DNA of 64,000 nucleotides, taken from Apostichopus japonicus (taxonomy: Eukaryota; Echinodermata; Holothuroidea; Aspidochirotida; Stichopodidae). Of this stretch, positions 46,776 to 58,789 are shown in pieces. The notes below the pieces were generated by a model. It saw only the letters and a list, made by a program, of their open reading frames with translations. It did not search any database and had not been told where the DNA came from. A program made the translations under genes and the position numbers. The DNA lies in the NCBI RefSeq assembly GCF_037975245.1, contig NC_092577.1, positions 14,780,013 through 14,844,012 on the forward strand, given 5' to 3'. Within the stretch, counting starts at the first letter, position 1, and every line of letters starts with the position of its first letter.

Positions 46776-47591
46776 CTGGAAAAAAATAAATCACAAATAT
46801 GGTCAGGTTGATCGAGAGAGAGGTCCGGGGAAGGTCCGGGGAAGGGGAGGGGAGGGGAGGGGATGGGGATGGAGTCATCTTCTAAAAGTTTTGGCAAAAA
46901 ACATCAGCTACAAACATAGTGGACTAAGTTTTTGGCACAGTTTGTACGAGCAGGCACTCTTTATATTTTACAAATGTTTTCTCATTCACCGGTTTCAAGT
47001 CATACTTTCAAAACCTACCGATACTTGCCTCTTAAGCCACCATTGTTGTATAAATGGATTTCAAGCAACAGCAAATAAAATCATACATTTTATTTTAACT
47101 TGGGTTCCATCCCTGTCACCATGAGATCGCGGCGATAGTTTTTTCTAGTGCGATTAGACACCCATTCTATTGCAAAGGACAGACACTACTACACTTAATA
47201 TTGATCAGCAGAATGTAAGGAAGGAAGGGAAAGGTTTGAAGTAAACCTTACCTTGTGAAAATATTGTTACGAAGTCTGGGGCATTTAGCCACTCGAGAAA
47301 ACGTGTGCATTGGTAAAAAGGTGGGGGGAGGGAAGGACCACAGGGGACACAGAGGGAAACACTGTGGCTCACTCTAGGGTACATGTTTTGTGCCAGAGTT
47401 CAGCAGTCAAGTTTGACGGATAAAGCTTTACATGCTGTAGAGACAAGTTACGTTGAAATGCAAAAAAAAAATGGCGAAAGCTATACATTTATAAAGCTCT
47501 ACAAGCTTGATATATTTTCGAACAAACTAAACTGTAACATCTTTTGTAAGATCTTAAAAGAGGAATACACAGAGCATCTTAAACTTACTAC

Positions 47592-47697
47592 AAATAGTCT
47601 TCGATTCCCTCACGCCATCGATGCTCATTGGTAAAGACATAGAGATGGCAGGCCAATGTGATTAGCACGTACATGAAATTTAGGGAAGCAAACACTC
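47592..47697 (-). CDS. SMO: Smoothened, TM6 exon
   Basis: A 106-bp exon: acceptor CTATTTCCAG, donor ACTATTT|GTAGTA (a weak donor; GT confirmed by phase). It encodes G-V-F-A-S-L-N-F-M-Y-V-L-I-T-L-A-C-H-L-Y ... W-R-E-G-I-E-D-Y, matching vertebrate [20 protein letters not shown] ... W-E-R-S-F-R-D-Y. Confidence 0.96.
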
Positions 47698-47754
47698 CTG
47701 GAAATAGAAATATAGAAACAACTTATACTGTAACAGAGACAAGTTATATGCCCC

Positions 47755-49222
47755 AGGAAGACAATATAAAACAACTTGTTGGGATATCACCAATAAGACA
47801 GCTGCAATAACCTAGTGTTGTTCCCCCTGCCCCCCCCCCAGGAGGACATAAGACAACTGCAATAAATTAGTGTTGTCCCCCCAGGAGGACAATATAAAAC
47901 AACTTGTTGGGATATCACCAACAAGACAACTGCAATAACCTAGTGTTGTTCCCCCACCCCCCCCAGGAGGACATAAGACAACTGCAATAAATTAGTGTTG
48001 TTCCCCCCCCCCGGAGGACAATATAAAACAACTTGTTGGGATATCACCAATAAGACAACTGCAATAACCTAGTGTTGTTACCCCCGCCCCCCCCAGGAGG
48101 ACTATATAAAACAACTTATTGGGATATCACCAATAAGACAACTGCAATAACCTAGTGTTCTTCCCCCCCCCCAGGAAGACAATAGTAAACAACTTGTTGG
48201 GATATTACCAATAAGACAACTGCAATAACCTAGTGTTGTTCCCCCCGCCCCCCCCCCAGGAGGACAATATAAGACAACTTGTTGGGATATTACCAATATG
48301 ACAACTGCAATAACCTAGTGTTGTTCCCCCCGCCCCCCCCCCAGGAGGACAATATAAAACAACTTGTTGGGATACCACCAATAAGACAACTGCAATAACC
48401 TAGTGTTGTTCCCCACGCCCCCCCCTCAGGAGGACAATATAAAACAACTTGTTGGGATATCACTAATAAGACAACTGCAATAACCTAGTGTTGTTCCCCC
48501 CGCCCCCCCAGGAGGACAATATAAAACAACTTGTTGGGATATCACTAATAAGACAACTGCAATAACCTAGTGTTGTTCCCCCCGCCCCCCCCCCCAGGAG
48601 GACAATATAAGACAACTTGTTGGGATATTACCAATATGACAACTGCAATAACCTAGTGTTGTTCCCCCCGCCCCCCCCCCAGGAGGACAATATAAAACAA
48701 CTTGTTGGGATACCACCAATAAGACAACTGCAATAACCTAGTGTTGTTCCCCACGCCCCCCCCTCAGGAGGACAATATAAAACAACTTGTTGGGATATCA
48801 CTAATAAGACAACTGCAATAACCTAGTGTTGTTCCCCCCGCCCCCCCAGGAGGACAATATAAAACAACTTATTGGGATATCACCAATAAGACAACTGCAA
48901 TAGCCTGGTGTTATTTCCCCCCCCCCCAGGAGGACAATATAAAACAACTTGTTGGGATATCACCAATATGACAACTGCAATAACCTAGTGTTGTTACCCC
49001 CGCCCCCCCCCAGGACAATATAAAACAACTTGTTGGGATATTACCAATAAGACAACTTTCTTATGATTTACATGGTTTCTTAATTTTCTTTTAAGTTTGT
49101 ACAGTGCCATAGCTTATGTTTTTACATATATATGTGCACTTTAGAAATGTTTAAATCATAATAATAATAATAAATAAGACAACTGCAATATCCTAGTGTT
49201 TTATCCCCCCAGGAGGACAATA
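47755..49222. repeat. 83-86-bp minisatellite with long C/G runs in an SMO intron
   Basis: About 17 units of the type ACAATATAAAACAACTTGTT, GGGATATCACCAATAAGACA, ACTGCAATAACCTAGTGTTG, TTCCCCCCGCCCCCCCCCCA, GGAGG. Two blocks of about four units (near 48230-48500 and 48570-48840) are nearly identical, so a ~340-bp higher-order unit was copied recently. On the SMO sense strand each unit carries a run of 7-17 G. The array is interrupted by a retroposon (49058-49172) and a Helitron-like element (49223-50407); a last partial unit follows at 50408-50460. Confidence 0.95.
49058..49172 (+). mobile_element. 115-bp 5'-truncated retroposon (LINE 3' end)
   Basis: AATAAGACAACT occurs on both sides (49046-49057, 49173-49184): a 12-bp target duplication inside a minisatellite unit whose uninterrupted form is present many times nearby. 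The insert ends in (ATA)n, and GTGCACTTTAGAAATGTTTA resembles the 3' region of L2/CR1-type LINEs. Variable-length duplication and a tandem tail indicate target-primed reverse transcription. Confidence 0.88.
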
Positions 49223-50407
49223 CTAGAGCACCAACGGTGCAGAAGCTCATACCTTTTCGAGCTTAAAAATGTAGGGCCCACAAAACTTTATGGCCCACCA
49301 AATTTCAGGCCATTTTTCAGATTCCACCAATTTTGGGCCCATGAGGGATAACCCCCCCCCCCCCCCCCGTTAGCAGAATCCTGACCACACCACTGGCTAT
49401 AATTCCTATTTTCCCCCTTCAAATCCTATTTTACCCACTCTCTCAAACAATACCACTGACCTACCCTGTTAAACTTTCTCCCCTCTACCTGAGCAGACCT
49501 GAAGCACTCCTTGCCAAAATTTTGGCTGGCTGCCTACATACCTCAGGCTCAAAGACTTCTAAGAATCGGCAAGTGCTGATTGGCTATAGGGCTCTCATGC
49601 TTACAGTTCGATAGTTAATAACAACTCCCAGTCCTGCTTTAATTCCACTAACAGCCGCTGCAGAGCTTAACCACAAATGTAACAAATACTGCAGAGACTG
49701 GGAGACAAATTAAAGGAGCTTTGGCAAAAGGTGAAGGCTCAGATTTTTTTAAACAATGGGGATTAATTGTAATTAATTAACTTTTGACCAAAAATTATTA
49801 GGCATCACCTTATTCATACACAATCCAACAATCATCAGTTCAACTTTGAATATGATCCATCAAAATCTTGAGGAGATTGAGATATTTGAAAATATTACAA
49901 AGAATGACCCCGATGACCCCCTAAATGACATTTGACCTCAATTTTCCGAACACCCTTCGTAACTCTCATCCCGAGGAACGTTGTGACCAAGTTTCATTAT
50001 AACTGGCCATACACTGTACGAACAGGAGCAATTTGAAAATATAGGGCCTCGGCCCGGGCCACAAAAGACTCCTAGTTGATCTTTGATCTCAAATTCATGA
50101 ACACCCTGAAGGTAAAACTTCCATAGTACTATCGTGACAAACCCTCAACATTGTACCATGGAATCTGTAGGAGAAGAAGCATTTTGCGTATTTCCACAAA
50201 ATGGCCCATTACGGCCCACAGGTGACCTTCGACCCCAAATTTCGGACCATCTCTGATGGCCCTATACCCAATGGTCCTTGTGTCCAAGTTTCATGAAATT
50301 CCATCAAACACTGTGCGAGTGGGAGCGGTTTTACCAATTGTTGACGGATAGAGTGATAGACGCCGCACTGTAACAATAGCTCACACCAGCATGCTGGTAT
50401 GAGCTAA
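49223..50407 (+). mobile_element. Helitron-like non-autonomous element (1.19 kb)
   Basis: Sits precisely between A and T of GACAATA^TAAAAC in a minisatellite unit, without target duplication. The 3' end has the 14-bp palindrome ACCAGCATGCTGGT, five bases later CTAA, then the host T: the canonical Helitron 3' terminus. The 5' end starts CTAGAGCACC and has a small palindrome GCACCAACGGTGC; the usual 5' TC is not seen, so the 5' side is less certain. AGCTCATACC occurs inverted near both ends. The interior is noncoding, with TTTGACCTCAA/CCAAGTTTCAT dispersed-repeat text and a poly-C run. No Rep/helicase. Confidence 0.72.
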
Positions 50408-50689
50408 TAAAACAGCTTGTTGGGATATCCCCAATAAGAAAACTGCAATAACCTAGTGTTGGTGAATTGGTTGGTGAATTAGTTCAAGTTGGTGAATTGC
50501 AGACGATATTCAGGATAATTGATTGAAAGGATTCCACTCAGCTGTAAATACAAGGGACCCCTTATAGGTTCTCTCAGACTACACTGAGAGTGATTCGACT
50601 GGAGTGTGGCCGTGAATCAACTATGACTTGGTTATCATATGAACTCCCTGATGATGAGAGCAACTCACTACACTAGACCTACTAGACCT

Positions 50690-51390
50690 GCATAGTTAGA
50701 CTGGTCGAATGCTACATACCAAATCAATACATACTTAGACTGTTGGAATGCTACATACCTATTCAATACATACTTAGACTGGTCGAATGCTACATACCAA
50801 ATCAATACATACTTAGACTGGTCGTATACTACATACCAAATCAATACATACTTAGACTGGTCGACTACATACCAAATCAATACATACTTAGACTGTTGGA
50901 ATGCTACATACCTATTCAATACATATTTAGAATGGTCGTAAGCTACATACCAATTCAATACATCCTTAGACTGGTCGTATACTACATACCAAATCAATAC
51001 ATACTTAGACTGTTGGAATGCTACATACCAATTCAATACATACTTTAGACTGGTTGTATGCTACATACCTATTCAATACATCCTTAGACTGTTGGAATGC
51101 TACATACCAATTCAATACATACTTTAGACTGGTTGTATGCTACATACCTATTCAATACATCCTTAGACTGTTGGAATGCTACATACCAATTCAATACATA
51201 CTTAGACTGGTCGACTACATACCAAATCAATACATACTTAGACTGTTGGAATGCTACATACCAATATTCAATACATCCTTAGACTGGTCGTATACTACAT
51301 ACCAAATCAATACATACTTAGACTGGTGGAATGCTACATACAAATTCAATACATACTTAGACTGGTCGAATGCTACATACCAATTCAATA
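50690..51390. repeat. 39-bp minisatellite, distal block (SMO intron)
   Basis: About 18 units (plus strand TTAGACTGGTCGAATGCTAC + ATACCAATTCAATACATAC). On the SMO sense strand each unit contains ATTG|GTATGTAGC, the same text as the 5' splice site of the SMO ICL3 exon. It was one array with 55175-55633 before the 3.8-kb element inserted. 50460-50690 is ordinary intron. Confidence 0.95.
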
Positions 51391-54300
51391 CAGTACTGAT
51401 TTCGCTTAACTCCCGTTAAAATTCGTTGAAAGAAAAATAACCGAAATTCTTCGTTTTTCACCGAAATTCCCCGATTTTTATCGTTTTTTATCGAATTTTA
51501 TCGATTGGTTATCTCAGTCATTTCCTTCGTGGATTTTTATCGTTTTTTATCGAATTTTATCGATTGGTTATAATCTCAGTCATTTCCTTCGTGGAATTTT
51601 CAACGGTACATTGAAATTCTTTTTTAAAAGAAATAGAAGGTCAATTTGTGGTTACGCGAAACGTCGGAAAACGCGTAACTTCGTTTATTAATATCAGTTA
51701 GACTTTGGTTCAGTCGTTTGAAAGAGGGAATATTTACAAAAACATTCTCATGCTTATATGAGTAGTAACACTCAGAGAAACGTGTAATTAAACTGACGGG
51801 GGACGTTTTCTGACTGTGAACCCCAAACACAGTGACATAAGTCTTAACTTCGCCAGGCCGCCAGAGAGGTTGCAGTCAAATCTATGTACCACGAGGCACC
51901 CTTCCAAATAAGCTGAAGTTCTGTTTAACCATTTAAATAACAGTGAATGGACATACAGTATAAACTTGGTTTACTTGCAGATTACAAAAAATAGTTATTT
52001 CTAAGAGATGTAAATTTGGTTTTTTATGAGAGTTGAAGTATGAAACTTTGTTTCCGAGCGAAAACATGTTACTTGAAGCAAAATAAAGATGCCCCGCCCA
52101 TTTTTCTATTTTGTTTACATTTTAAACATGAAAATTATTTAAAAATATGTGAAGAACTTTGTAATGTACTGCAAACTATCTATAAAAAAACAGAAAAACG
52201 ATGTTTTAGGCATGAATAATGTGTTCAATATAACTAAAGTAGTAGGCCAATAGTCATAAGCTCATGATAGTGTCGTCAATTCGTTTTCCCAGTTTATATT
52301 TGCGACATATATCACCCGTGTACATCGATCAATGGCATGTTGAAATCCCGTGTGAAAATATGTTGACCCCAAAAGACGCAAATGGTCGTTCTAGAAAGTA
52401 CCGTCATAACATTAACAACACAAGGCCAGTTTGCTCTCTCAGGTCCGCACGTGTACAGCCATTTTTTTCACACATGGTGTTATGCTGTGCATGCATTGCG
52501 GGCAGGATTGCGGCAAACATAAAAGAAAATGAATGAAAATGAAAAACTTACAATATTTTTCACAAATATTGATGCTTAGATAAGTGCTTCCTCACAATGA
52601 GCCGCCTTAAAATTCGCTCCGCTTACGTAAAACTTCTATATATATAACACATGGAAAAACCCGAGATTTTACACACATAATTCCCACTGACATTGGTCAC
52701 AGAACATAAGTAGGTCATCGAACTTTGCCCAAGTTCATCGCACCATGGGAACAACACAACACATTGAACATGATGTTACATCTCCCGCCATCTGGACGCC
52801 GAGTGTAAATTTTGATGTTATATGCAAATTATGAATGGTACTGCACAGCACGATTAAAACTTAACCTATTGCGACACAAATTTTGGCTGTTGTTGAATTA
52901 ACTTTCATATCAAATGTAAGGTACTGTATCATGTATGTGACACAAGAGAAAGAAAATGAAATCGGAGGCTGCTCAAACCAGTTTCAACTTGATTTTTACA
53001 ACCCATCGCACAACACGTGCGTGCGTAATTTGTTTTCTTAACATGACTTTTAATAAGTAAGCAGGAAAGGTGGGTAAGTTTACTAATTTAGGCGAGTTTT
53101 TGTTAAAAATCTTGTGATAGATAGACAAATATATTGTTTTTTTCTTCAAAAGTTACGATGTTGCCGAAGGCCGAGTGATATAAATTCAGTGATCTGAACT
53201 TCTGAACACCACGAATACTGATCATGTGTGTTATTCTTTTCAGCAATTATTACACGAAAGGTTCGCAATATTATTGGGCCTAATTAGTAATTAACATACA
53301 TTGATCGAGTGTCTTGTTGCCTGAATTGCTACCTGCTGGGAAAAAAAACCTTAATTATTGTACTCATAATGTCCTATTTTCATTAAAAGTCGAGGGATTT
53401 CCTAAACCGAATTTTGATGCGCTCTATCCACCTGTGTCATTTATGAGCTTCTCTGACGTAAGCTGCAGTACGTAATTTCTCTATACCAGTTCCGCGAAAT
53501 TTATTTACTGTACGCAATAAGCATCGTTCGCTATGTTTTCTTTCACAACGAATATTCAAAGTTGTGCTCCACACTCTTCACAGATATTGTTTTATGTCGT
53601 TCATTTTCAATTCTACTTTAAAATTACCTTTTTCGAACGATGCATTGCATGCTTTATTAAACATTCCTGATTAGTAAAACTAAGGAAGGATATTCAAATA
53701 TGTATTATTTTCATTTGATATGATTTTATGAGCTGTTCCACTTGAAAAACGATGATAAAACCGAAAAACATAACATTTACTTCTCATGTGACGCATACCG
53801 GGAGACTCATAAAAACTCCCCCTTCTCATTAAATTAAATGTACATGCCGTCAGGCCAGTTGAAAGCCGTCAGGCTAGTTGAAAGCCCTCCCTACTAATGT
53901 TTGATCAGCTCTTCCCAATATACAATACTCAAATACTGTAAGCAATGAAAATATATTCATTTTCCACAGATTTCTACCCAACGTGGGCCCCAAGTCACTG
54001 CTTTATTTTCTTAGTAGTCATGGAAACAATTGTTTGCAACTCTCTTGCTGGCCAGGTGTTTTCAAGTTTTATTAATAGCACGACTTTTGATTGGTTCATT
54101 CAAGATAAACTTTCTATCCCTGCTGGATTGTTCTACTTATAATATGAATGAATATTTGGTTTTCAACTAACTTAGTTACAGGTTACATCCATTCCATTAC
54201 GAACAGTAGGGGTAAAATAATGTTTGCTTCTAGAGGCAGCCAGCCAAAGGTTCAGATAAATACTATGCTAATTAACAGATGGTAGGCGTGAATTTGACAA

Positions 54301-55172
54301 AGCCAGGTTTATGATTGGACTAAGCCTCTCAAAAAAAGTTTGGTGGTGGGGATATCCAGGGTAGGGAATACACATGTTAGCAGCAAACTGCAGGTGGCCC
54401 AGACCCAGGCTGTGACCTAAATACCAGGGCAGTCCATCTGCATTCGCGGGCAACTTACAGTAACGGGTTAGGGGGAAAATAACAGGATGTTTTTTTTTTT
54501 GCGTGCATTGAAGCTAAGGGAGATTTTTTGTACGGAGTGCGCTCTCAGAAAAGTTTGTTTAGTGAGTGATGTTCTGTAGTAAACGGTACTGTAGTACGTC
54601 AAGTAACACAGGAATTTATTGGAAATAAAGATCTCTTTGATATCCAGCTACGACTGTTTCATTGTGGATATTTTTTTTTTATTTCTAGTTTTTCTGACGC
54701 TGCGTTCCTTGGTGAGCTAACCTAAACTTATCTTAGTTTAATACTAGCCTATAACTTAAGAGTCGTAGAATGTGCTTATTACGATCGATCAAGACTAGTT
54801 TTTATTATCCTAGCCAAATCATTTTTCAAACACCTAGTAAAGAACTTACTCCATCTACAATCAAACTTTTGTAACATTTGTAATATTCCTCTACAACTTC
54901 TGGTAGAGTCTGAAAATGGCTGTAGTTAAACTAAGGATTCAACGCAAGTCACAACCTTGATATGTCTAGAATTGCCTTTGCGGTTTTTGATCGCGATAAC
55001 TTTCGTGGAATTTTCGTTGAAACTTCGTTGATAACCGTGCCCGCAGTAGTCTAAATCTTGTCAACGAAATAATTCGTTTTTAACCGATTTTCAACTTTTT
55101 TTTATCGATTTTCAACGTTTGTTATCGATCGTTGATTTTTTTTTCAACGGGAGTTAAGCGAAATCAGTACTG
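51391..55172. mobile_element. 3.78-kb TIR element with TA target duplication (pogo/Tigger-like)
   Basis: Ends are perfect inverted repeats of at least 27 bp, beginning CAGTACTGATTTCGCTTAAC and continuing TCCCGTT. TA flanks both sides (51389-51390, 55173-55174), and neighbouring 39-bp units show the empty site TTCAATACATAC. Subterminal regions carry repeated TTATCGATT/AACCGATTTT words and, on the left, a ~62-bp direct repeat (51475-51600). TA duplication plus a CAG start fits the Tc1/mariner superfamily, pogo/Tigger side. No transposase is readable; open frames do not exceed about 90 codons, so it is non-autonomous or gutted. It lies wholly inside an SMO intron. Confidence 0.9.
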
Positions 55173-55174
55173 TA

Positions 55175-55633
55175 CATACTTAGACTGGTGGAATGCTACA
55201 TACCAATTCAATACATACTTAGACTGGTCGAATGCTACATACCAATTCAATACATACTTAGACTGTTGGAATGCTACATACCTATTCAATACATATTTAG
55301 AATGGTCGTAAGCTACATACCAATTCAATACATCCTTAGACTGGTCGTATACTACATACCAAATCAATACATACTTAGACTGGTGGAATGCTACATACCA
55401 ATTCAATACATCCTTAGACTGGTCGTATACTACATACCAAATCAATACATACTTAGACTGGTGGAATGCTACATACCAATTCAATACATACTTAGACTGG
55501 TCGAATGCTACATACCAATTCAATACATACTTAGACTGTTGGAATGCTACATAACAATTCAATACATACTTTAGATTGGTCGTAAGCTACATACCAATGC
55601 AATACATACTTAGACTGTTGGAATGCTACATAC
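55175..55633. repeat. 39-bp minisatellite, proximal block abutting an SMO splice donor
   Basis: About 12 units continuous up to the SMO ICL3 exon. On the minus strand the exon ends AGAATTG|GTATGTAGCATTCCA, and each unit repeats GAATTG|GTATGTAGC. The array therefore starts at the splice donor itself and looks like a tandem expansion of the first ~39 bp around it. Confidence 0.95.
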
Positions 55634-55726
55634 CAATTCTTGCAATTGTTCCCTTTATTCTAGCTGCTGCTTTGTTACTGAGCAGTCCTGGGTTGTCTCT
55701 GTCCACATGGCACAGCGTAAACACAC
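55634..55726 (-). CDS. SMO: Smoothened, ICL3 exon
   Basis: A 93-bp exon: acceptor CATTTTTCAG, donor AATTG|GTATGT. It encodes G-V-F-T-L-C-H-V-D-R-D-N-P-G-L-L-S-N-K-A, against vertebrate [20 protein letters not shown]. The third intracellular loop is a highly conserved signalling surface of SMO. Phases fit both neighbours. Confidence 0.96.
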
Positions 55727-55809
55727 CTGAAAAATGAACATTAAACCCAAAATATATATGCTATGCAAGTCATAAGTCTGATGTTTAGTAAACACACATG
55801 ATACAGAGC

Positions 55810-58585
55810 AAGTACAAAAGAATGAACTACTAGTTCATAGCATAGACTAGTCTCACTAGTAATACATAGCAGAGACTAGTTGTCTCACTACTAGTTCATA
55901 GCATAGACTAGTTATCTCATTGCTAGTTCATAGCATAGACTAGTTGTCTCACTACTATTTCATAGCAGAGACTAGTTGTCTCACTACTAGTTCATAGCAT
56001 AGACTAGTCTCACTAGTAATACATAGCAGAGACTAGTTGTCTCACTACTAGTTCATAGCATAGACTAGTTATCTCATTGCTAGTTCATAGCATAGACTAG
56101 TTGTCTCACTACTATTTCATAGCAGAGACTAGTTGTCTCACTACTAGTTCATAGCAGAGACTAGTTGTCTCACTACTAGTTCATAGCATAGACTAGTTGT
56201 CTCACTACTAGTTCATATCAGAGACTAGTTGTCTCACTACTAGTTCATAGCAGAGACTAGTTTCACTAGTAGTTTATAGCAGAGACTAGTTGTCTCACTA
56301 CTAGTTCATAGCAGAGTTGTCTCACTACTAGTTCATAGCAGAGACTAGTTGTCTCACTACTAGTTCATAGCAGAGACTAGTTGTCTCACTACTAGTTCAT
56401 AGCAGACTAGTTGTCTCACTACTAGTTCATAGCAGAGACTAGTTGTCTCACTACTAGTTCATAGCAGAGACTAGTTGTCTCACTACTAGTTCATAGCAGA
56501 GACTAGTTTCACTAGTAGTTTATAGCAGAGACTAGTTGTCTCACTACTAGTTCATAGCATAGACTAGTTATCTCATTGCTAGTTCATAGCATAGACTAGT
56601 TGTCTCACTACTATTTCATAGCAGAGACTAGTTGTCTCACTACTAGTTCATAGCAGAGACTAGTTGTCTCACTGCTAGTTCATAGCATAGACTAGTTGTC
56701 TCACTACTAGTTCATATCAGAGACTAGTTGTCTCACTACTAGTTCATAGCAGAGACTAGTTTCACTAGTAGTTTATAGCAGAGACTAGTTGTCTCACTAC
56801 TAGTTCATAGCAGAGTTGTCTCACTACTAGTTCATAGCAGAGACTAGTTGTCTCACTACTAGTTCATAGCAGAGACTAGTTGTCTCACTTCTAGTTCATA
56901 GCAGAGACTAGTTGTCTCACTACTAGTTCATAGCAGAGACTAGTTGTCTCACTACTAGTTCATAGCAGAGACTAGTTGTCTCACTACTAGTTCATAGCAG
57001 AGACTAGTTTCACTAGTAGTTTATAGCAGAGACTAGTTGTCTCACTACTAGTTCATAGCATAGACTAGTCTCACTACTAGAACATAGCAGAGACTAGTTG
57101 TCTCACTACTAGTTTATAGCAGACCCTAGTTATCTCACTATTAGTTCAAAGCAGAGACTAGTTGTCTTACTACTAGTTCATAGTAGAGACTAGTTGTCTC
57201 ACTACTAGTACATAGCATCTAGTCTCGTTGTCTCACTACTAGTTCATAGCATAGACTAGTTGTCTCACTACTAGATCGTAGTAGAGACTAGTTGTCTCAC
57301 TACTAGTTCGTAACAGAGACTAGTTGTCTCACTACTAGTTCGTAACAGAGACTAGTTGTCTCACTAATAGTTTAAAGCAGAGACTAGATGTCTCACTACT
57401 AGTTCATAGTAGACCCTTGTTATCTCACTACAAGTTCAAAGCAGAGACTTGTTGCTCTACTACTAGTTCAAAGTAGAGACTAGATGTCTCCCTACTAGTA
57501 CATAGCATCTAGTGTAGTTGTCTCACTACTAGTTCAAAGCATAGACTAGTTGTCTCACTAGTTACTAGTTCAAAGCATAGACTAGTTGTCTCACTACTAG
57601 TTTATAGCAGACCCTAGTTATCTCACTATTAGTTCAAAGCAGAGACTAGTTGTCTTACTACTAGTTCATAGTAGAGACAAGTTGTCTCACTACTAGTACA
57701 TAGCATCTAGTCTCGTTGTCTCACTACTAGTTCATAGCATAGACTAGTTGTCTTACTACTAGATCGTAGTAGAGACTAGTTGTCTCGCTACTAGTTCGTA
57801 GCAGAGACTAGTTGTCTCACTACTAGTTCGTAGCAGAGACTAGTTGTCTCACTAATAGTTTAAAGCAGAGACTAGATGTCTCACTACTAGTTCATAGTAG
57901 ACCCTTGTTATCTCACTACAAGTTCAAAGCAGAGACTTGTTGCTCTACTACTAGTTCATAGTAGAGACTAGTTGTCTCACTACTAGTACATAGCATCTAG
58001 TCTAGTTGTCTCACTACTAGTTCAAAGCATAGACTAGTTGTCTCACTACTAGTTCAAAGCATAGACTAGTTGTCTCACTACTAGTTTATAGCAGACCCTA
58101 GTTATCTCACTATTAGTTCAAAGCAGAGACTAGTTGCCTTACTACTAGTTCATAATAGAGACTAGTTGTCTCACTACTAGTACAGAGCATCTAGTCACGT
58201 TGTCTCACTACTAGTTCATAGCATAGACTAGTTGTCTTACTACTAGATCGTAGTAGAGACTAGTTGTCTCGCTACTAGTTCGTAGCAGAGACTAGTTGTC
58301 TCACTACTAGTTCATAGCAGAGACTAGTTGTCTCACTAATAGTTTAAAGCAGAGACTAGATGTCTCACTACTAGTTCATAGTAGACCCTTGTTATCTCAC
58401 TACAAGTTCAAAGTAGAGACTTGTTGCTCTACTACTAGTTCATAGTAGAGACTAGATGTCTCACTAGTACATAGCATCTAGTCTAGTTGTCTCACTACTA
58501 GTTCAAAGCATAGACTAGTTGTCTCACTACTAGTTCAAAGCATAGACTAGTTGTCTCACTACTAGTTCGTAGCAGAGACTAGTTG
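55810..58585. repeat. 32-bp minisatellite (about 85 copies) in an SMO intron
   Basis: Unit of 32 bp (AGAGACTAGTTGTCTCACTA + CTAGTTCATAGC), itself partly palindromic (ACTAGT twice per unit). Higher-order structure: in the right third the landmark CATAGCATCT recurs at 57211, 57501, 57699, 57989, 58183 (CAGAGCATCT) and 58470, alternating about 290 and 196 bp, i.e. a ~487-bp unit nearly three times. In the left part TTTCACTAGTAGTTTATAGC recurs about every 250 bp. Confidence 0.95.
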
Positions 58586-58654
58586 CCTTCCAAAGTGTTG
58601 TACAAGATTGGAGCACTATATTAATATCTGGATAGGAATATATTTCTCTCTTAC

Positions 58655-58778
58655 CATTGGTTAAGTAAAATGCTGACACTATCACAGCCACGGCGGTCGG
58701 AAAGAGAACGAAAATGGTTCGATATACGTGATTAACTTCTCCGACGAAACAGATGCCCATCAGAGAGCTGCCGTCCAC
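58655..58778 (-). CDS. SMO: Smoothened, ECL2-TM5 exon
   Basis: A 124-bp exon: acceptor CTCTCATAAG, donor CCAATG|GTAAGA. It encodes V-D-G-S-S-L-M-G-I-C-F-V-G then a hydrophobic TM5 (I-F-V-L-F-P-T-A-V-A-V-I-V-S-A-F-Y-L). Vertebrate SMO has V-D-G-D-S-V-S-G-I-C-F-V-G at this place. The ligand-pocket loop residues and the disulphide Cys are conserved. Confidence 0.97.
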
Positions 58779-58789
58779 CTTATGAGAGG

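Noticed and set aside
50668-51419. Open frames on both strands, up to 133 codons
   Set aside because: The 39-bp unit equals 13 codons, so frames stay open by repetition; also seen at 55164-55574.
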